From Zunongwangia atlantica 22II14-10F7 (GTDB lineage: Bacteria > Bacteroidota > Bacteroidia > Flavobacteriales > Flavobacteriaceae): a DNA stretch of 64,000 bases. This document shows, in pieces, positions 33,708 to 43,426 of this stretch (position 1 is the stretch's first letter; each line of letters opens with the position of its first letter). Made by a program: the position numbers and the translations under genes. Location of the stretch: NCBI RefSeq assembly GCF_002094855.1, contig NZ_ARYN01000001.1:124001-188000 (forward strand), read 5' to 3'. The notes under the pieces are model-generated. The model saw nothing but the letters and a program-made list of their open reading frames with translations. It made no database searches and was not told the origin of the DNA.

Positions 33708-35102
33708 TTAATATCCGGGGTTTTGAGTTAGGTTAGGGTTTTTTATTCTTTCCTCTGCTGGAATAGGATAGTGCAGGTCCGTATCTTCCCAAAATGGATT
33801 ATTGTCCCATATATTTTCATACCTGTCTGTTCGCTTTAGGTCTAACCATCTATGACCCCATTCGGTAAAAAATTCTTTTTTGCGTTGCTCCATTATTTCA
33901 TCAAGGAGTATTTCGGTTTCTAGATTATCTGTATTGGAAAGTGGAGCCAGGCCAGCTCTATTTCGAATTGTATTAATATCGTCTATTGCACCCTTGTGAT
34001 CATCTTGCATAAGTCTGGACTCAGCCCTTATTAAGAACTGTTCGGCTAGCCGAAGCACCATAGAATACTCTGTACTTGGCTGCTCATTACTATTCCATAT
34101 TTTATATTTAAACGGGAAGTAAGCGTTAAGGCTTTCATTATAGCTAATCCAGTTTGACAATCGAAGATCATCATCATTGAAATTTGCAATAAAATTTTCA
34201 TTCAATTGAACACTTGCCAAGAATGAAAAAATAGGATCTATGATAAAAAAATTACCTTCATTGGTATGTGTCGTTGTTGCTCCGCTTCCTATGGGTGATA
34301 TTTGCCATATAGCTTCTTGGCTATTAGCCAGAAAAACATCACTTAACTCTTCCTGTAATATATAGGAGTTGTTCGAAATAACTTGGCTGCTCAACTCTTC
34401 AGCCTTTTGCCACTGCCGGTTGTAAAGATGTACTCTGGATAGCAAAGCCATGGCAGTATACCTATTAACTTTAGTACGAATATCTTCGTTTTCGTCTGTT
34501 AGGTTTTCAATGGCATCTTCTAAATCCAGTATAATTTGTGTATAAATTTCCTCGGAATGAGTTCGACTGGCAAGTTGATTTTGCTCATAGTCGGTGGTGA
34601 GTACAAGTGGAACTTCACCATAAAGGTTAACCAAATAAAAGTAGGTAAAAGCTCTCACGAACTTAGCCTCTCCCTGTAACTGATTTTTAACCTCAGAACC
34701 TATGGTTTCTGACGATTGTAATCCTTCTAAAAAGGCATTCGTATTATAAATCATATTATAGGCACTAGTCCAAAGAAATAGGTTTGAGGTGTTCTCAGCG
34801 GAAATTTCGTGTTGCTGGAATTCCATTCGGACGAGATTGGTTTCCCTAATGTTCATTAGTAGGTTTCCCGAAAGGGCTCCTAAAACTGTTACACTGTATT
34901 GTGTCCCGTTACTAAAAGAGGATCGGAATAATTCGTTATATATCCCTGTCATGGCGCTTCTGGCCGTTTCTTCACTATTAAAGACATCCTCTCTTATTAT
35001 TTTATAATCGGGTGCGTCGACCTCTACAAAGTCTTCGCAAGCAATTAAAATGGAAGCCATAAAAAATACCATTGTTTGTTTTATTCTTTTTTTAGTTAAC
35101 AT
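33708..35102 (-). CDS. SusD/RagB family nutrient-binding lipoprotein
   Basis: A 464-residue outer-membrane lipoprotein with lipobox IAC (Cys22). The SusD features are present: DVFNSEETARSAMTGIYNELF near the N-terminus, a TPR-like helical region (RYTAMALLSRVHLYNRQWQKAEELS), then LRLAEQFLIRAESRLM and INTIRNRAGL, ending KKEFFTEWGHRWLDLKRTDR and YPIPAEERIKNPNLTQNPGY. It caps the SusC transporter encoded 10 bp upstream. The RagB-type partner peptidase downstream suggests a peptide ligand rather than a glycan, which is inference. Confidence 0.92.
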   Translation of the reverse strand: MLTKKRIKQTMVFFMASILIACEDFVEVDAPDYKIIREDVFNSEETARSAMTGIYNELFRSSFSNGTQYSVTVLGALSGNLLMNIRETNLVRMEFQQHEISAENTSNLFLWTSAYNMIYNTNAFLEGLQSSETIGSEVKNQLQGEAKFVRAFTYFYLVNLYGEVPLVLTTDYEQNQLASRTHSEEIYTQIILDLEDAIENLTDENEDIRTKVNRYTAMALLSRVHLYNRQWQKAEELSSQVISNNSYILQEELSDVFLANSQEAIWQISPIGSGATTTHTNEGNFFIIDPIFSFLASVQLNENFIANFNDDDLRLSNWISYNESLNAYFPFKYKIWNSNEQPSTEYSMVLRLAEQFLIRAESRLMQDDHKGAIDDINTIRNRAGLAPLSNTDNLETEILLDEIMEQRKKEFFTEWGHRWLDLKRTDRYENIWDNNPFWEDTDLHYPIPAEERIKNPNLTQNPGY

Positions 35103-35112
35103 AATTTTTTAT

Positions 35113-38094
35113 TTAAAAATTAAACTGAAGACCGGCGGTTACTGTCCTAAGGTTCCCAAATGAAGTATTGGAATAGGATAATTCGGGATCTAAACCTTCA
35201 TAAGGAGATATTGTAAAAAGGTTCTGGCCTGTAAGAAAAATTTTCCCTTCCGTTAATAGGAATGATTTTAAAAGACTTTCCGGCAAATTATACCCTAACG
35301 AAAATGTTTTCAAGCGTAAGAAGGAAGCATCCTGTATAGGTAAGTTCGAATTTACGGCATTGGAATAAGCTTGATTAAATGCAGGTAACTGTGATATTCT
35401 TTGGATATCTCCGTTTGAATTTAAAGCATCCAAGACAACACGCCTTTGGTTGGTAGGTCTGCCTGCATTAAAGAATGAAGCCATACCTTCATGTTTTACA
35501 TATTGCAATAAAAACTGGAGGCTAAAATTTTTAAAGCTGAGATTATTATTAATTCCGCCGTAATATTCTCTGGTTAAATCCTGGATTACTACCCTGTCCT
35601 CATAATCAAAACTTCCATCACCATTAATATCCGCAATCCTGTATAAACCCGTTTCCGGATCAATTCCTTCATATCGATATAAAAGGGATATGTTTACGGG
35701 GTGACCGATTCTATAGGTATTTGCATAGGAAGACTGTTCAATATTCGGATAACTTACTAAGCTGTTTTTTGGAACACTAAAATTCAGGGAAGTCTGCCAA
35801 CGAAAATTATCTAAGTTAAGATTCATTGAAGATAGCTCCAGTTCCCAACCACTATTCTCTACTTTGGCCGGAAGATTAGCCTGAACGGTGTTGAACCCTG
35901 TAATAGCAGGCAAAGGATATCCTACCAATTGGTTGGAAGAACGGTTACGATACCAGCTTATTGCAAGATTCAGTTTGTCTTCTAGAAACCCCAATTCCAG
36001 TGCAACTTCGAGTTTTTTGTTAACTTCCCAAGAAAATGAGGGGTTAGCAAGGGAAACAGGATATAAGCCTCCGGGACCCGGAGTAGCTTCGTAGGCATCC
36101 AAATAACCGTAGTCGCCAATCTGATCATTTCCGGTAGTACCATAACTCCCCCTTAATTTACCAAATGACAGCAATGGCAGGGCATTTTCAATGAGCTGTT
36201 CCTCGGAGAAAATCCAAGCTGCACCTATTGCTCCAAAGTTTGAAAAACGGTTTTTCGGGCCGAACCGGGAAGAGCCGTCACGTCGCCCCGTAAAATTTAT
36301 AAATACTTTCTTCTTCCAATTTGTCCCTATCCGGGCAAAGGCTGCAGCATATCTGTATTGATTTGTTTGGCTTGAAGCATTAATTACTTGTTCGGCTGCA
36401 TCTAAATTGCCAATAAGCGATTCGGTGACGTAACCGGCTCCCTGATATCTGATCTGGCTATTAGTATTTTCCTGAAAAGTTCCGCCAATTATAACATCTA
36501 AATTGAAATCACCGAAATATTCATTGAAGATCAACTGAGGTTCCAAAATCCAAGATTTTCTATCGGAATTTAAATGAAAAGAATTGTTTGGTTCACCTGC
36601 GGAAGGATTATACGATCTGCCCGGGCGTTTCATTAACTCCTGACTTTCGTAATATGTATAACCGGCATTCAATCGTATTTTTAAACTGTTTAGAATTTGA
36701 TAGGATAAACCAAGGTTAGATAATAAGTTTCTGGTTTCCGTTCTTCCACGATTATAGTAACCGGCCAAAGGGTTTTCTAAATCAGCTACTGCCCATTCTT
36801 CCCAATTTATACTGCCATCATTGTTAAAAAGTTCGGGTGCATTTGGAGGTAATAAAACCGTTGATGAACTTAAACTATTGCTCCAAAAAAGTTTATTGAT
36901 GTCTACTCCGTAATTCGCAGAAAAATTGATTTTTAGTTTTTCATCTTCAGATAAATGATCAATGTTTAAATTACCGGTTATTTTGTTGTAAGTATTATCT
37001 CCTGGATAAACCGTTCCTTGAGAAAAATAAGAACCGCCCAATCTAAAGAAAGTTTTATCATTCCCTCCTGAAAAGGAGAGATTGGCATTGGTAGTTTCAG
37101 CAGTGCCACCAAATAAAAAATCCTGCCAGTCGGTGTATCGATCTTGATCCCATGTTACCAGATCATAAGCATTTTGTGCCGTAGGTTCAACCCCGTCATT
37201 TTCAAAAGCCAGTCTTCTTACTTCCAAATACTCTTGGGTGTTTAATAAATCCAGCCGATTGGGAACGGTGGTAACGCCGGTATATAATCTGGCTTCTAGA
37301 CCCGATCTGCGTTGTTTCCCCGTTTTAGTGGTGATCAAAACAACTCCGTTGGCCCCACGCGAACCGTATATCGCAGTAGCATCAGCATCCTTTAAAATTT
37401 CAATACTTGCAATATTCGAAACATTCAGGTTATTTAATGGGTCTAAACCAGCATTACCTATTATTGAATTTGTTTCTACAGGGGCTGAATTAACAGGAAC
37501 GCCGTCAATAATATATAACGGATAATTTCCTTCCTCTCTAAGACTATTAGTCCCTCTAATGCGAATGGTAGAAGCTGTTCCCGGATTACTTCCACCCGGT
37601 ATGATTTCTACTCCTGCCATTCTTCCTTGCAATGCTTGTATGGGACTTACCACAGGTTGCAGTTCTATTTCTTCACCGGTAACTCTTGCGATATTTCCCG
37701 TTCGTTCTCGCTCGGTGGTATTATAGTAGCCGGCGTTAATAACGACCTCAGATAAGGCATCGGTTGACGGTTGCATTATTAAGTCTCCGGTAAACCCGGG
37801 CGTGAGTTCTTTTTCTATGGTTTGATAGCCAACATAAGAGTAGAGGAGGGTGTCACCAATAGATGCACGGATACTGTAATGACCATCCATATTACTCGTG
37901 GTTCCGGTAGCGCTTCCTTTAATAAGGACGTTCACGCCCGGAAGTGGTAAACCATCCTGATCACTAATGATACCGGAAATAGTCTGTTGGTTTTGATTGT
38001 TTTGGCTGTAGACTTTACCAGTCTCTAGCTGAAGAATTATATATAATAGGGGTATTAGTACTGCAATATTGCAGCACCTGTAATTATTTTTCAT
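35113..38094 (-). CDS. SusC/RagA family TonB-dependent outer-membrane transporter
   Basis: A 993-residue receptor. A signal peptide is followed by a carboxypeptidase-regulatory-like domain (about 37-115, ISGIISDQDGLPLPGVNVLIKGS) and a plug domain (about 120-250, with GRMAGVEIIPG, IRIRGTNSL, PLYIIDGVPV and ASIEILKDADATAIYGSRGANGVVLITTKTG). The remainder is the beta-barrel, ending in Phe (GLQFNF). It imports ligands with TonB energy, with SusD as lid. Operon order is SusC-SusD-M16 on the minus strand. The operon's leader is long and holds two strong hairpins. Confidence 0.94.
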   Translation of the reverse strand: MKNNYRCCNIAVLIPLLYIILQLETGKVYSQNNQNQQTISGIISDQDGLPLPGVNVLIKGSATGTTSNMDGHYSIRASIGDTLLYSYVGYQTIEKELTPGFTGDLIMQPSTDALSEVVINAGYYNTTERERTGNIARVTGEEIELQPVVSPIQALQGRMAGVEIIPGGSNPGTASTIRIRGTNSLREEGNYPLYIIDGVPVNSAPVETNSIIGNAGLDPLNNLNVSNIASIEILKDADATAIYGSRGANGVVLITTKTGKQRRSGLEARLYTGVTTVPNRLDLLNTQEYLEVRRLAFENDGVEPTAQNAYDLVTWDQDRYTDWQDFLFGGTAETTNANLSFSGGNDKTFFRLGGSYFSQGTVYPGDNTYNKITGNLNIDHLSEDEKLKINFSANYGVDINKLFWSNSLSSSTVLLPPNAPELFNNDGSINWEEWAVADLENPLAGYYNRGRTETRNLLSNLGLSYQILNSLKIRLNAGYTYYESQELMKRPGRSYNPSAGEPNNSFHLNSDRKSWILEPQLIFNEYFGDFNLDVIIGGTFQENTNSQIRYQGAGYVTESLIGNLDAAEQVINASSQTNQYRYAAAFARIGTNWKKKVFINFTGRRDGSSRFGPKNRFSNFGAIGAAWIFSEEQLIENALPLLSFGKLRGSYGTTGNDQIGDYGYLDAYEATPGPGGLYPVSLANPSFSWEVNKKLEVALELGFLEDKLNLAISWYRNRSSNQLVGYPLPAITGFNTVQANLPAKVENSGWELELSSMNLNLDNFRWQTSLNFSVPKNSLVSYPNIEQSSYANTYRIGHPVNISLLYRYEGIDPETGLYRIADINGDGSFDYEDRVVIQDLTREYYGGINNNLSFKNFSLQFLLQYVKHEGMASFFNAGRPTNQRRVVLDALNSNGDIQRISQLPAFNQAYSNAVNSNLPIQDASFLRLKTFSLGYNLPESLLKSFLLTEGKIFLTGQNLFTISPYEGLDPELSYSNTSFGNLRTVTAGLQFNF

Positions 38095-38139
38095 AATTTC
38101 GCTGTGGTTTTGTTTTACTTTATTAGTTAATCAAGCCTT

Positions 38140-38177
38140 AAGCCTTCCCCAATGCTTCCAACACGCGGGAAGGCTTT
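38140..38177. promoter_or_regulatory. Hairpin in the SusC leader region
   Basis: AAGCCTTCCC/GGGAAGGCTT is a perfect 10-bp stem. It is followed on the plus strand by TTTTTT, so it looks like a terminator for a plus-strand (antisense) transcript. On the minus strand it lies in the SusC 5' leader, with a second small stem TAGCC/GGCTA just upstream. Which strand uses it cannot be told. Confidence 0.45.
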
Positions 38178-38470
38178 TTTAGCTTATAGCCTACCCTAAG
38201 GCTAATTCAAATTGTGTGGTTTTGCTTTCTTTTATTCTTATATATTTTGTTTTAGATTACACATGTATTCCTCATCATTTTAGGGCATACCTCACCCACC
38301 CATCACCACAACATTGAATTTTAGAAATTGGGTTTGCTGCGATTCCCGGAATACCCATTAGATAGCTCCCAATGGATAACCAATAAAAAAGTAGGGTCTT
38401 AAAACTGCAAAACCAGTACTATAATAATATATAAGAAGAAAAGCTTTGAAAGAAGTCTAATCAAAAAGAG

Positions 38471-38710
38471 ACGTGGTGACTCAACTTATGCTTTGAGGTA
38501 CTGGTATACCTTGCACACAATAAGTGAGCCCACGTCCCGGGTCGTGAGCATTTCACTTATCATCTCGTGTGCTAAAAATTACCAGTTTTCAAAGCGAGAT
38601 TCAAAGCGACTGCTTCTAATATTTTTACTGTAAGAAGTTTCGCAAATATATTAATATGAGGTAAATATAATAATTTTTTTATCAACGCGGTCTACAGACC
38701 GCGTTTTTTT
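38471..38710 (+). ncRNA. Candidate structured noncoding RNA
   Basis: No gene is present between SusC and 38738, but the plus strand folds strongly. CTTTGA-ggt-ACTGGTA (38491-38506) pairs with TACCAGT-ttt-CAAAG (38580-38594). Inside it, GCACAC (38513-38518) pairs with GTGTGC (38567-38572) and ATAAGTGA with TCACTTAT (38553-38560). ACGTGG (38471-38476) can pair with CCACGT (38530-38535) in the apical loop, a pseudoknot. A textbook terminator closes the region at 38684-38710. A long rod with internal loops recalls 6S-type RNAs, but identity is unknown. Confidence 0.5.
38684..38710 (+). terminator. Intrinsic terminator with no upstream coding gene
   Basis: AACGCGGTC-TACA-GACCGCGTT followed by a run of seven T: a perfect 9-bp stem. 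The plus strand upstream holds no gene, so the terminated transcript is probably the structured RNA described above. Confidence 0.85.
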
Positions 38711-38737
38711 GTTATCCATCCTTTTCCTTTGTTGAGG

Positions 38738-38983
38738 ATGGACTATAACCACGCTATATATAAGTATATAGAATACCTCTTCGAAATATCCGGATCTTCC
38801 AAACGGAAGTTTGCAAAAGATCATTTTATCGAGGATAGCACTGTGCGTGACATTTTAAATAGAGGTGATTACCAAATAAGTTTAATTACAATATTCAGAA
38901 TCTGTGAAGGAGAAAATATTAGTCCTTCGGAATTCTTCGGTGAAGTCGAAAATATGTTTCCAGAAGTGAAGATTAATAAATAA
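38738..38983 (+). CDS. Small helix-turn-helix (XRE-like) protein
   Basis: An 81-residue protein from ATG 38738 (MDYNHAIYKYIEYLFEISGS), preceded by TTGAGG. SKRKFAKDHFIEDSTVRDILNRGDYQISLITIFRICEGENISPSEFF has the five-helix Cro/C1 (XRE) pattern, with the recognition helix around DSTVRDILN. It is probably a DNA-binding regulator in the cytosol. It sits alone between a strong terminator and an IS remnant, so its targets are not evident. Confidence 0.7.
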   Translation: MDYNHAIYKYIEYLFEISGSSKRKFAKDHFIEDSTVRDILNRGDYQISLITIFRICEGENISPSEFFGEVENMFPEVKINK

Positions 38984-39169
38984 ACCTAAGTAATTCAATT
39001 ATTATTTGTGATTTCATATTTTGAATATACATAAGTATGCGATTATTCCATATTGTCTTTTTAGTATTCTTCAATTTCTACTTTCCTGAAATAAGTTGAC
39101 TAAAAATTAAAGACCTTTAGTACTATATCTAAGGAAAGAACAAAATCAACACTGTCGAAAAAATTCCTA

Positions 39170-39540
39170 CAAAAAGTAGGTTACGATCTCAAGCTACTGA
39201 TCATTGATCAAATCCTAAAATGCACAGATTTCAATCAAACATCCCATAAATATCAAGTTTCCAAGGAATTGATCTATTAATAGGTGAAAAAAATACATTA
39301 GAATAAAAGAAATATGCTACGAGCAAGAAAGATGAGATGAAAAAACTTAAAGAAAAAAATAGAAGAATTAAAATTTGTAAAGGGCTTACAACAGTACATT
39401 ATTACTGATATGGAACTCATTACCGGAGTTGACATGTCAAACCTGTCTGCCGGCAGAGAGAAAATTATTACCCGAAACATTAGCAGACGAGATCGAAAAA
39501 AAGAATCAACAGAACACCTAAATATGAATATGGTTTATTT
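39170..39540 (+). pseudogene. Decayed IS3-type transposase orfA remnant
   Basis: Reading across frames gives HKYQVSKELIY, then KKIEELKFVKGLQQYIITDM followed by ELITGVDMS, and after a small insertion KLLPETLADEIEKK. This is the helix-turn-helix and leucine-zipper part of an IS3-like orfA. There are several stops and frame changes, and no orfB. The insertion at 39442-39460 is a degenerate copy of the palindrome seen in the tRNA array. It marks an old IS event on the left side of the xylan cluster. Confidence 0.55.
39442..39460. repeat. Degenerate copy of the CCTGCC/GGCAGG palindrome
   Basis: CCTGTCTGCCGGCAGAGAG keeps the core CTGCCGGCAG of the 20-bp palindrome found four times at 3440-4407. 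It interrupts the transposase reading frame between DMS and KLLPET, so it arrived by insertion. Confidence 0.5.
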
Positions 39541-39560
39541 ACAAAAGGCCATATTTTAGT

Positions 39561-40111
39561 ATCAAAATAAATGCACCAAACTTGTTCATCTCAGAAACTA
39601 TCATTCCTATAAAAGAAACGATCAAAATTTTGAAATCTTGACAATTTAAACCGTTGAAAATTAAATCTAAAAAGGTTAACCTAATACAGGGTGTAATATA
39701 CGGTTGTATTATTGCCTTCTACGCTAGTATGTACACATCTACTCGATGAAGAGTGGGTGGAGGAAATACCAAGGCTATAATTTATGACAAAAAGAGAAAG
39801 AGGCTTTATCTGAATTAGTTTAATAGGTTGAATATTAGATTTCTAAAAAAAAAGAAATAAAGCCTTGAATTCCATACCATTTTATAGCAAAATTACTGGC
39901 TGCTGCCCTAAATAGTTCTATTTTAAAAAATTTAATAAAATTTAGTTAGAAAAAAATCAATGCTATCTGTAAGTATTTAAGCAAGATAAGATTTAAAAAA
40001 TTTTAATGTAATTTAAAAACTTTTTGTATTTTAGATAAAATTTAACTTATAGTCTTTTGAACCATTTGTTGAATTTAACATCTAAAGTTTTGTATTACAA
40101 GTATAAAATTC
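39561..40111. other. AT-rich noncoding stretch before the xylan cluster
   Basis: No gene or clear homology was recognised here. Coding potential is poor in all frames, consistent with decayed DNA after the IS remnant. The last 150 bp are very AT-rich and probably hold the promoter of the GH97 gene, but no convincing TAnnTTTG element was found. Confidence 0.5.
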
Positions 40112-42046
40112 ATGAAAATCTCATTCTCCGTACTTTTATTATGCCTCAATGCAGCTCTCTTTTCACAAGAGTATCATTTAAGCGGTCCTAACAAGAAACT
40201 TCAACTCACAGTAAACCTTGTTTATGGGAAACTAGTATATTCGGTGGATTATGAAGGAGTAACATTAATTGATAAAGCTCCCTTGGGTTTCAGCTCAAAT
40301 GAAGGTGACCTTACTCAAAACCTCACTTTTGTAGAAGCTCAACAGAATGAGTTATCCAAAAGTTATACTCAGGAAAAAATTAAGCAATCTCAAATCGACT
40401 ACAAGGCAAATACGCTTCGCTATACCGTACGCAATAGTGAAAATAAGGAATTTTCTATTTTATTTCGGGTAAGCGATAACGATATCGCTTTTCGATATGA
40501 AATTCCAAAGTGGGGCGACACCCGGGCCATCGTACTTGAGGAAGAAGTTACCGGGTTTAGCTTTCCACAGGAAACTACTTCTTTTTTATCAAATGTGATG
40601 CGGCCTATGACCGGGTTTGCGCGTACTGCTCCCAGTTATGAGTCGGCATACACCGCAGACAAGCCCATAGCCGAACAAACCGCAAGTGGTGGTTATGTTT
40701 TTCCCGCACTTTATAAAGTAAAGGATGAATATTGGGTTTTACTTTCCGAAACCGGTGTGCGCAGTTTATATCCGGCATCGCACTTAAGCGCGTATCAGGA
40801 CGGGACGTTTTATATTGAATTTCCCAATCAAAAAGAAAACAACGGTTATGGCAGCAGTAGCGCACAATTAGGGCTTCCGGGTATAACGCCCTGGCGTACA
40901 CTCACCGTGGGCAAAAGCTTAAAGCCTGTTGTAGAAACCACCATTCCCTGGAATGTGGTTGAGCCGCTTTACGAGCCTTCGCAGGATTATGAATACGGTA
41001 AAGGCAGCTGGAGCTGGATCATTTGGCAGGATGCCAGTATGAATTATGAAGACCAAAAAGCCTATGTCGATCTGGCTGCAGCGATGGATTTTAAATACAT
41101 CCTCATCGATGCCTGGTGGGATGAGCGTATAGGTTACGAGCGTATGAAAGAACTCATTGATTATGCGGCCTCTAAAGATGTGGGAGTATTTCTCTGGTAC
41201 AACTCCAATGGGATTGTGAATGACGCCTTCCAGACTCCGCTAAATAAAATGAATACCTCTATTGAGCGTAAAAAAGAGATGAAATGGCTTCAGGAAGCCG
41301 GAGTAAAAGGCCTTAAAGTCGACTTTTTTGGAGGAGATAAGCAGGAAACGATGCGCCTGTATGAAGACATACTTTCAGACGCTAATGACTATGGACTGAT
41401 GATCATCTTTCACGGTACGACCTTACCTCGTGGTTGGGAACGTATGTACCCTAATTTTGTAGGTAGTGAAGCGGTTGTGGCTTCAGAGATGCTGGTTTTT
41501 GTGGAAGATGTGCGTAAAAAAGAGCCCTATAACGCTACCTTTCATCCCTTCATTCGCAACGCTGTTGCCAGTATGGAATTTGGTGGCGTGGTGCTTAACG
41601 ACTACTTAAATAGAGGAAACAAATCCGGACAAAAACGACTTACTACCGATGCTTTCCAATTGGCGACAGGGGTATTGTTTCAAAACCCGGTACAAATGTT
41701 TGCGCTTACGCCAAATAACCTGAAAGACGCTCCCCAGTTTGAACTCGATTTTCTGAAAGAATTGCCCACAACCTGGGATGAAATCCGTTTTATTGATGGT
41801 TATCCAGGGAAGTTTTCGGTACTGGCAAGGCGAAATGGAGACACATGGTATGTTGCGGGAGTTAATGCCGAATCAGAATCTAAAAAACTGAATCTGGACC
41901 TTTCTTTTTTAGCAGAGAAAACCGCGAGCCTTATCAATGATGATAAAGATGGCGACACTTTTACTAAAGAAATAAAGATTCCTAAAAACGGAAAACTAAA
42001 ACTGACCATTCAGTCAGGAGGCGGTTTTGTAATTGTAAATGAATAA
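40112..42046 (+). CDS. GH97 glycoside hydrolase (retaining alpha-galactosidase type likely)
   Basis: A 644-residue secreted enzyme of family GH97, with a signal peptide ([19 protein letters not shown]). The N-terminal beta-sandwich starts at [25 protein letters not shown], and the (beta/alpha)8 barrel carries [15 protein letters not shown] and [12 protein letters not shown]. Asp near 404 in KVDFF stands where retaining GH97 enzymes have their nucleophile, so alpha-galactosidase (or beta-L-arabinopyranosidase) is more likely than SusB-type alpha-glucosidase. [21 protein letters not shown] follows as usual. It is the first gene of the glycosidase cluster and overlaps the next by 8 bp. Confidence 0.9.
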   Translation: MKISFSVLLLCLNAALFSQEYHLSGPNKKLQLTVNLVYGKLVYSVDYEGVTLIDKAPLGFSSNEGDLTQNLTFVEAQQNELSKSYTQEKIKQSQIDYKANTLRYTVRNSENKEFSILFRVSDNDIAFRYEIPKWGDTRAIVLEEEVTGFSFPQETTSFLSNVMRPMTGFARTAPSYESAYTADKPIAEQTASGGYVFPALYKVKDEYWVLLSETGVRSLYPASHLSAYQDGTFYIEFPNQKENNGYGSSSAQLGLPGITPWRTLTVGKSLKPVVETTIPWNVVEPLYEPSQDYEYGKGSWSWIIWQDASMNYEDQKAYVDLAAAMDFKYILIDAWWDERIGYERMKELIDYAASKDVGVFLWYNSNGIVNDAFQTPLNKMNTSIERKKEMKWLQEAGVKGLKVDFFGGDKQETMRLYEDILSDANDYGLMIIFHGTTLPRGWERMYPNFVGSEAVVASEMLVFVEDVRKKEPYNATFHPFIRNAVASMEFGGVVLNDYLNRGNKSGQKRLTTDAFQLATGVLFQNPVQMFALTPNNLKDAPQFELDFLKELPTTWDEIRFIDGYPGKFSVLARRNGDTWYVAGVNAESESKKLNLDLSFLAEKTASLINDDKDGDTFTKEIKIPKNGKLKLTIQSGGGFVIVNE

Positions 42047-43412
42047 AGCGATGAACCAAAAAAATCTTTTTCAACTGTTTAGCTTACTGGTTTTTTCTAC
42101 GGTTTTCGCCCAGAATCCCATTATACAGACCAATTATACGGCAGATCCTGCACCTATGGTTTACAACGGAAAGGTCTATTTATACACTTCGCACGACGAG
42201 GACGATTCTACCTGGTTTACCATGGATGACTGGCGCCTATATACCACAGTAGATATGGTAAACTGGACCGATTATGGTACCGTGCTGAGCTATAAGGCTT
42301 TTGATTGGGCGCAGCGCAATGCCTGGGCTCCGGTTACTACAGAGCGGGACGGTAAGTTTTATATGTATGTGCCTATAACAGACCGAAATGGCAAAAATGG
42401 AATTGGTGTTGCGGTGAGCGATAGTCCGTATGGCCCTTTTATAGACCCGTTAGGCAAACCCCTCGTTCAGGAAAGTCAGGCAGATATTGATCCCGCGGTT
42501 TTTGTAGATGATGACGGGCAGGCTTATTTGTTCTGGGGAAATCCGGTGTGTTTTTACGCAAAGCTTAACGAAGATATGATCACGTTGGGAAGTGAAATTC
42601 AGCAAATTCCCAATACGATAGAAGCTTTTGGGAAGCGGGAAGGGGAACCTAATGAAAGACGTCCTACGACCTATGAAGAGGGCCCCTGGGTGTATAAACG
42701 CGACGGACTTTACTATCTCATTTTTGCCGCAGGGCCATTACCCGAACACTTGGGTTATTCTACCAGCAAAAACATCACGGGGCCGTATACATACCAGGGC
42801 AAAGTGATGCCCAGACAGGGCGGGGCATTTACAAACCATCCTGGGGTGATAGATTATAAAGGGAAAACCTATCTGTTTTATCACAATGCGGCACTTCCCG
42901 GGGGTAGCGGCTTTACACGTTCGGTGGCTGTTGAAGAGTTGAAATTTGATAAAGATGGAACTATCCCGGAGCTTCAAATGACCGATGGGATTGAGAAAAG
43001 TCTGCAGGTTTTAAATCCCTTTATAAAAACGGAAGCGGAAACCATAGCCTGGTCTGAGGGCGTTAAAGCTCACGAAAATGAGAGCGTTGGTGTTTTTGTG
43101 ACCGCGATGAAAAATGATGCTTACATCAAAGTAAAAGATGTTGACTTCAGAGCAAAAGGTGCAACCCGTTTTACGGCTCGTGTGGGAACCACCCACAACA
43201 GCGATGTAAGTATGGAAGTTCGCCTCGACAGCAAAGAAGGACCGCTGGTAACCTCTTTTAAGGTGCCGATGACGGGAGGCGACGACCGCTGGGCTTTGGT
43301 ATCTCAGGAGATCGAGAAAGTAAGCGGCGTGCACGATCTCTATTTCGTTTTTAAAGGAAAAGCAGCAACTAAAATTATGTTCTTCGATTACTGGATGTTT
43401 TCAGAGAACTAA
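42039..43412 (+). CDS. GH43 glycoside hydrolase with CBM6
   Basis: A 457-residue secreted enzyme. The signal peptide is [21 protein letters not shown] (ATG 42051, 5 bp after the previous stop, is a good alternative start). The GH43 five-bladed propeller (about 25-310) has the catalytic Asp in [10 protein letters not shown], the second Asp in [19 protein letters not shown] and the acid Glu in [18 protein letters not shown]-terminal CBM6-type sandwich (about 325-455) starts at [14 protein letters not shown]. Expected activity is alpha-L-arabinofuranosidase or beta-xylosidase on arabinoxylan. A paralog lies at 49161-50579. Confidence 0.9.
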   Translation: MNKAMNQKNLFQLFSLLVFSTVFAQNPIIQTNYTADPAPMVYNGKVYLYTSHDEDDSTWFTMDDWRLYTTVDMVNWTDYGTVLSYKAFDWAQRNAWAPVTTERDGKFYMYVPITDRNGKNGIGVAVSDSPYGPFIDPLGKPLVQESQADIDPAVFVDDDGQAYLFWGNPVCFYAKLNEDMITLGSEIQQIPNTIEAFGKREGEPNERRPTTYEEGPWVYKRDGLYYLIFAAGPLPEHLGYSTSKNITGPYTYQGKVMPRQGGAFTNHPGVIDYKGKTYLFYHNAALPGGSGFTRSVAVEELKFDKDGTIPELQMTDGIEKSLQVLNPFIKTEAETIAWSEGVKAHENESVGVFVTAMKNDAYIKVKDVDFRAKGATRFTARVGTTHNSDVSMEVRLDSKEGPLVTSFKVPMTGGDDRWALVSQEIEKVSGVHDLYFVFKGKAATKIMFFDYWMFSEN

Positions 43413-43426
43413 ATCCAATTAAGACT

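Noticed and set aside
33708-38094. SusC/SusD as the transporter of the xylan cluster
   Set aside because: It is on the opposite strand, 2 kb away across an IS remnant and a candidate RNA, and its operon partner is an M16 peptidase. A functional link cannot be excluded but is not supported.
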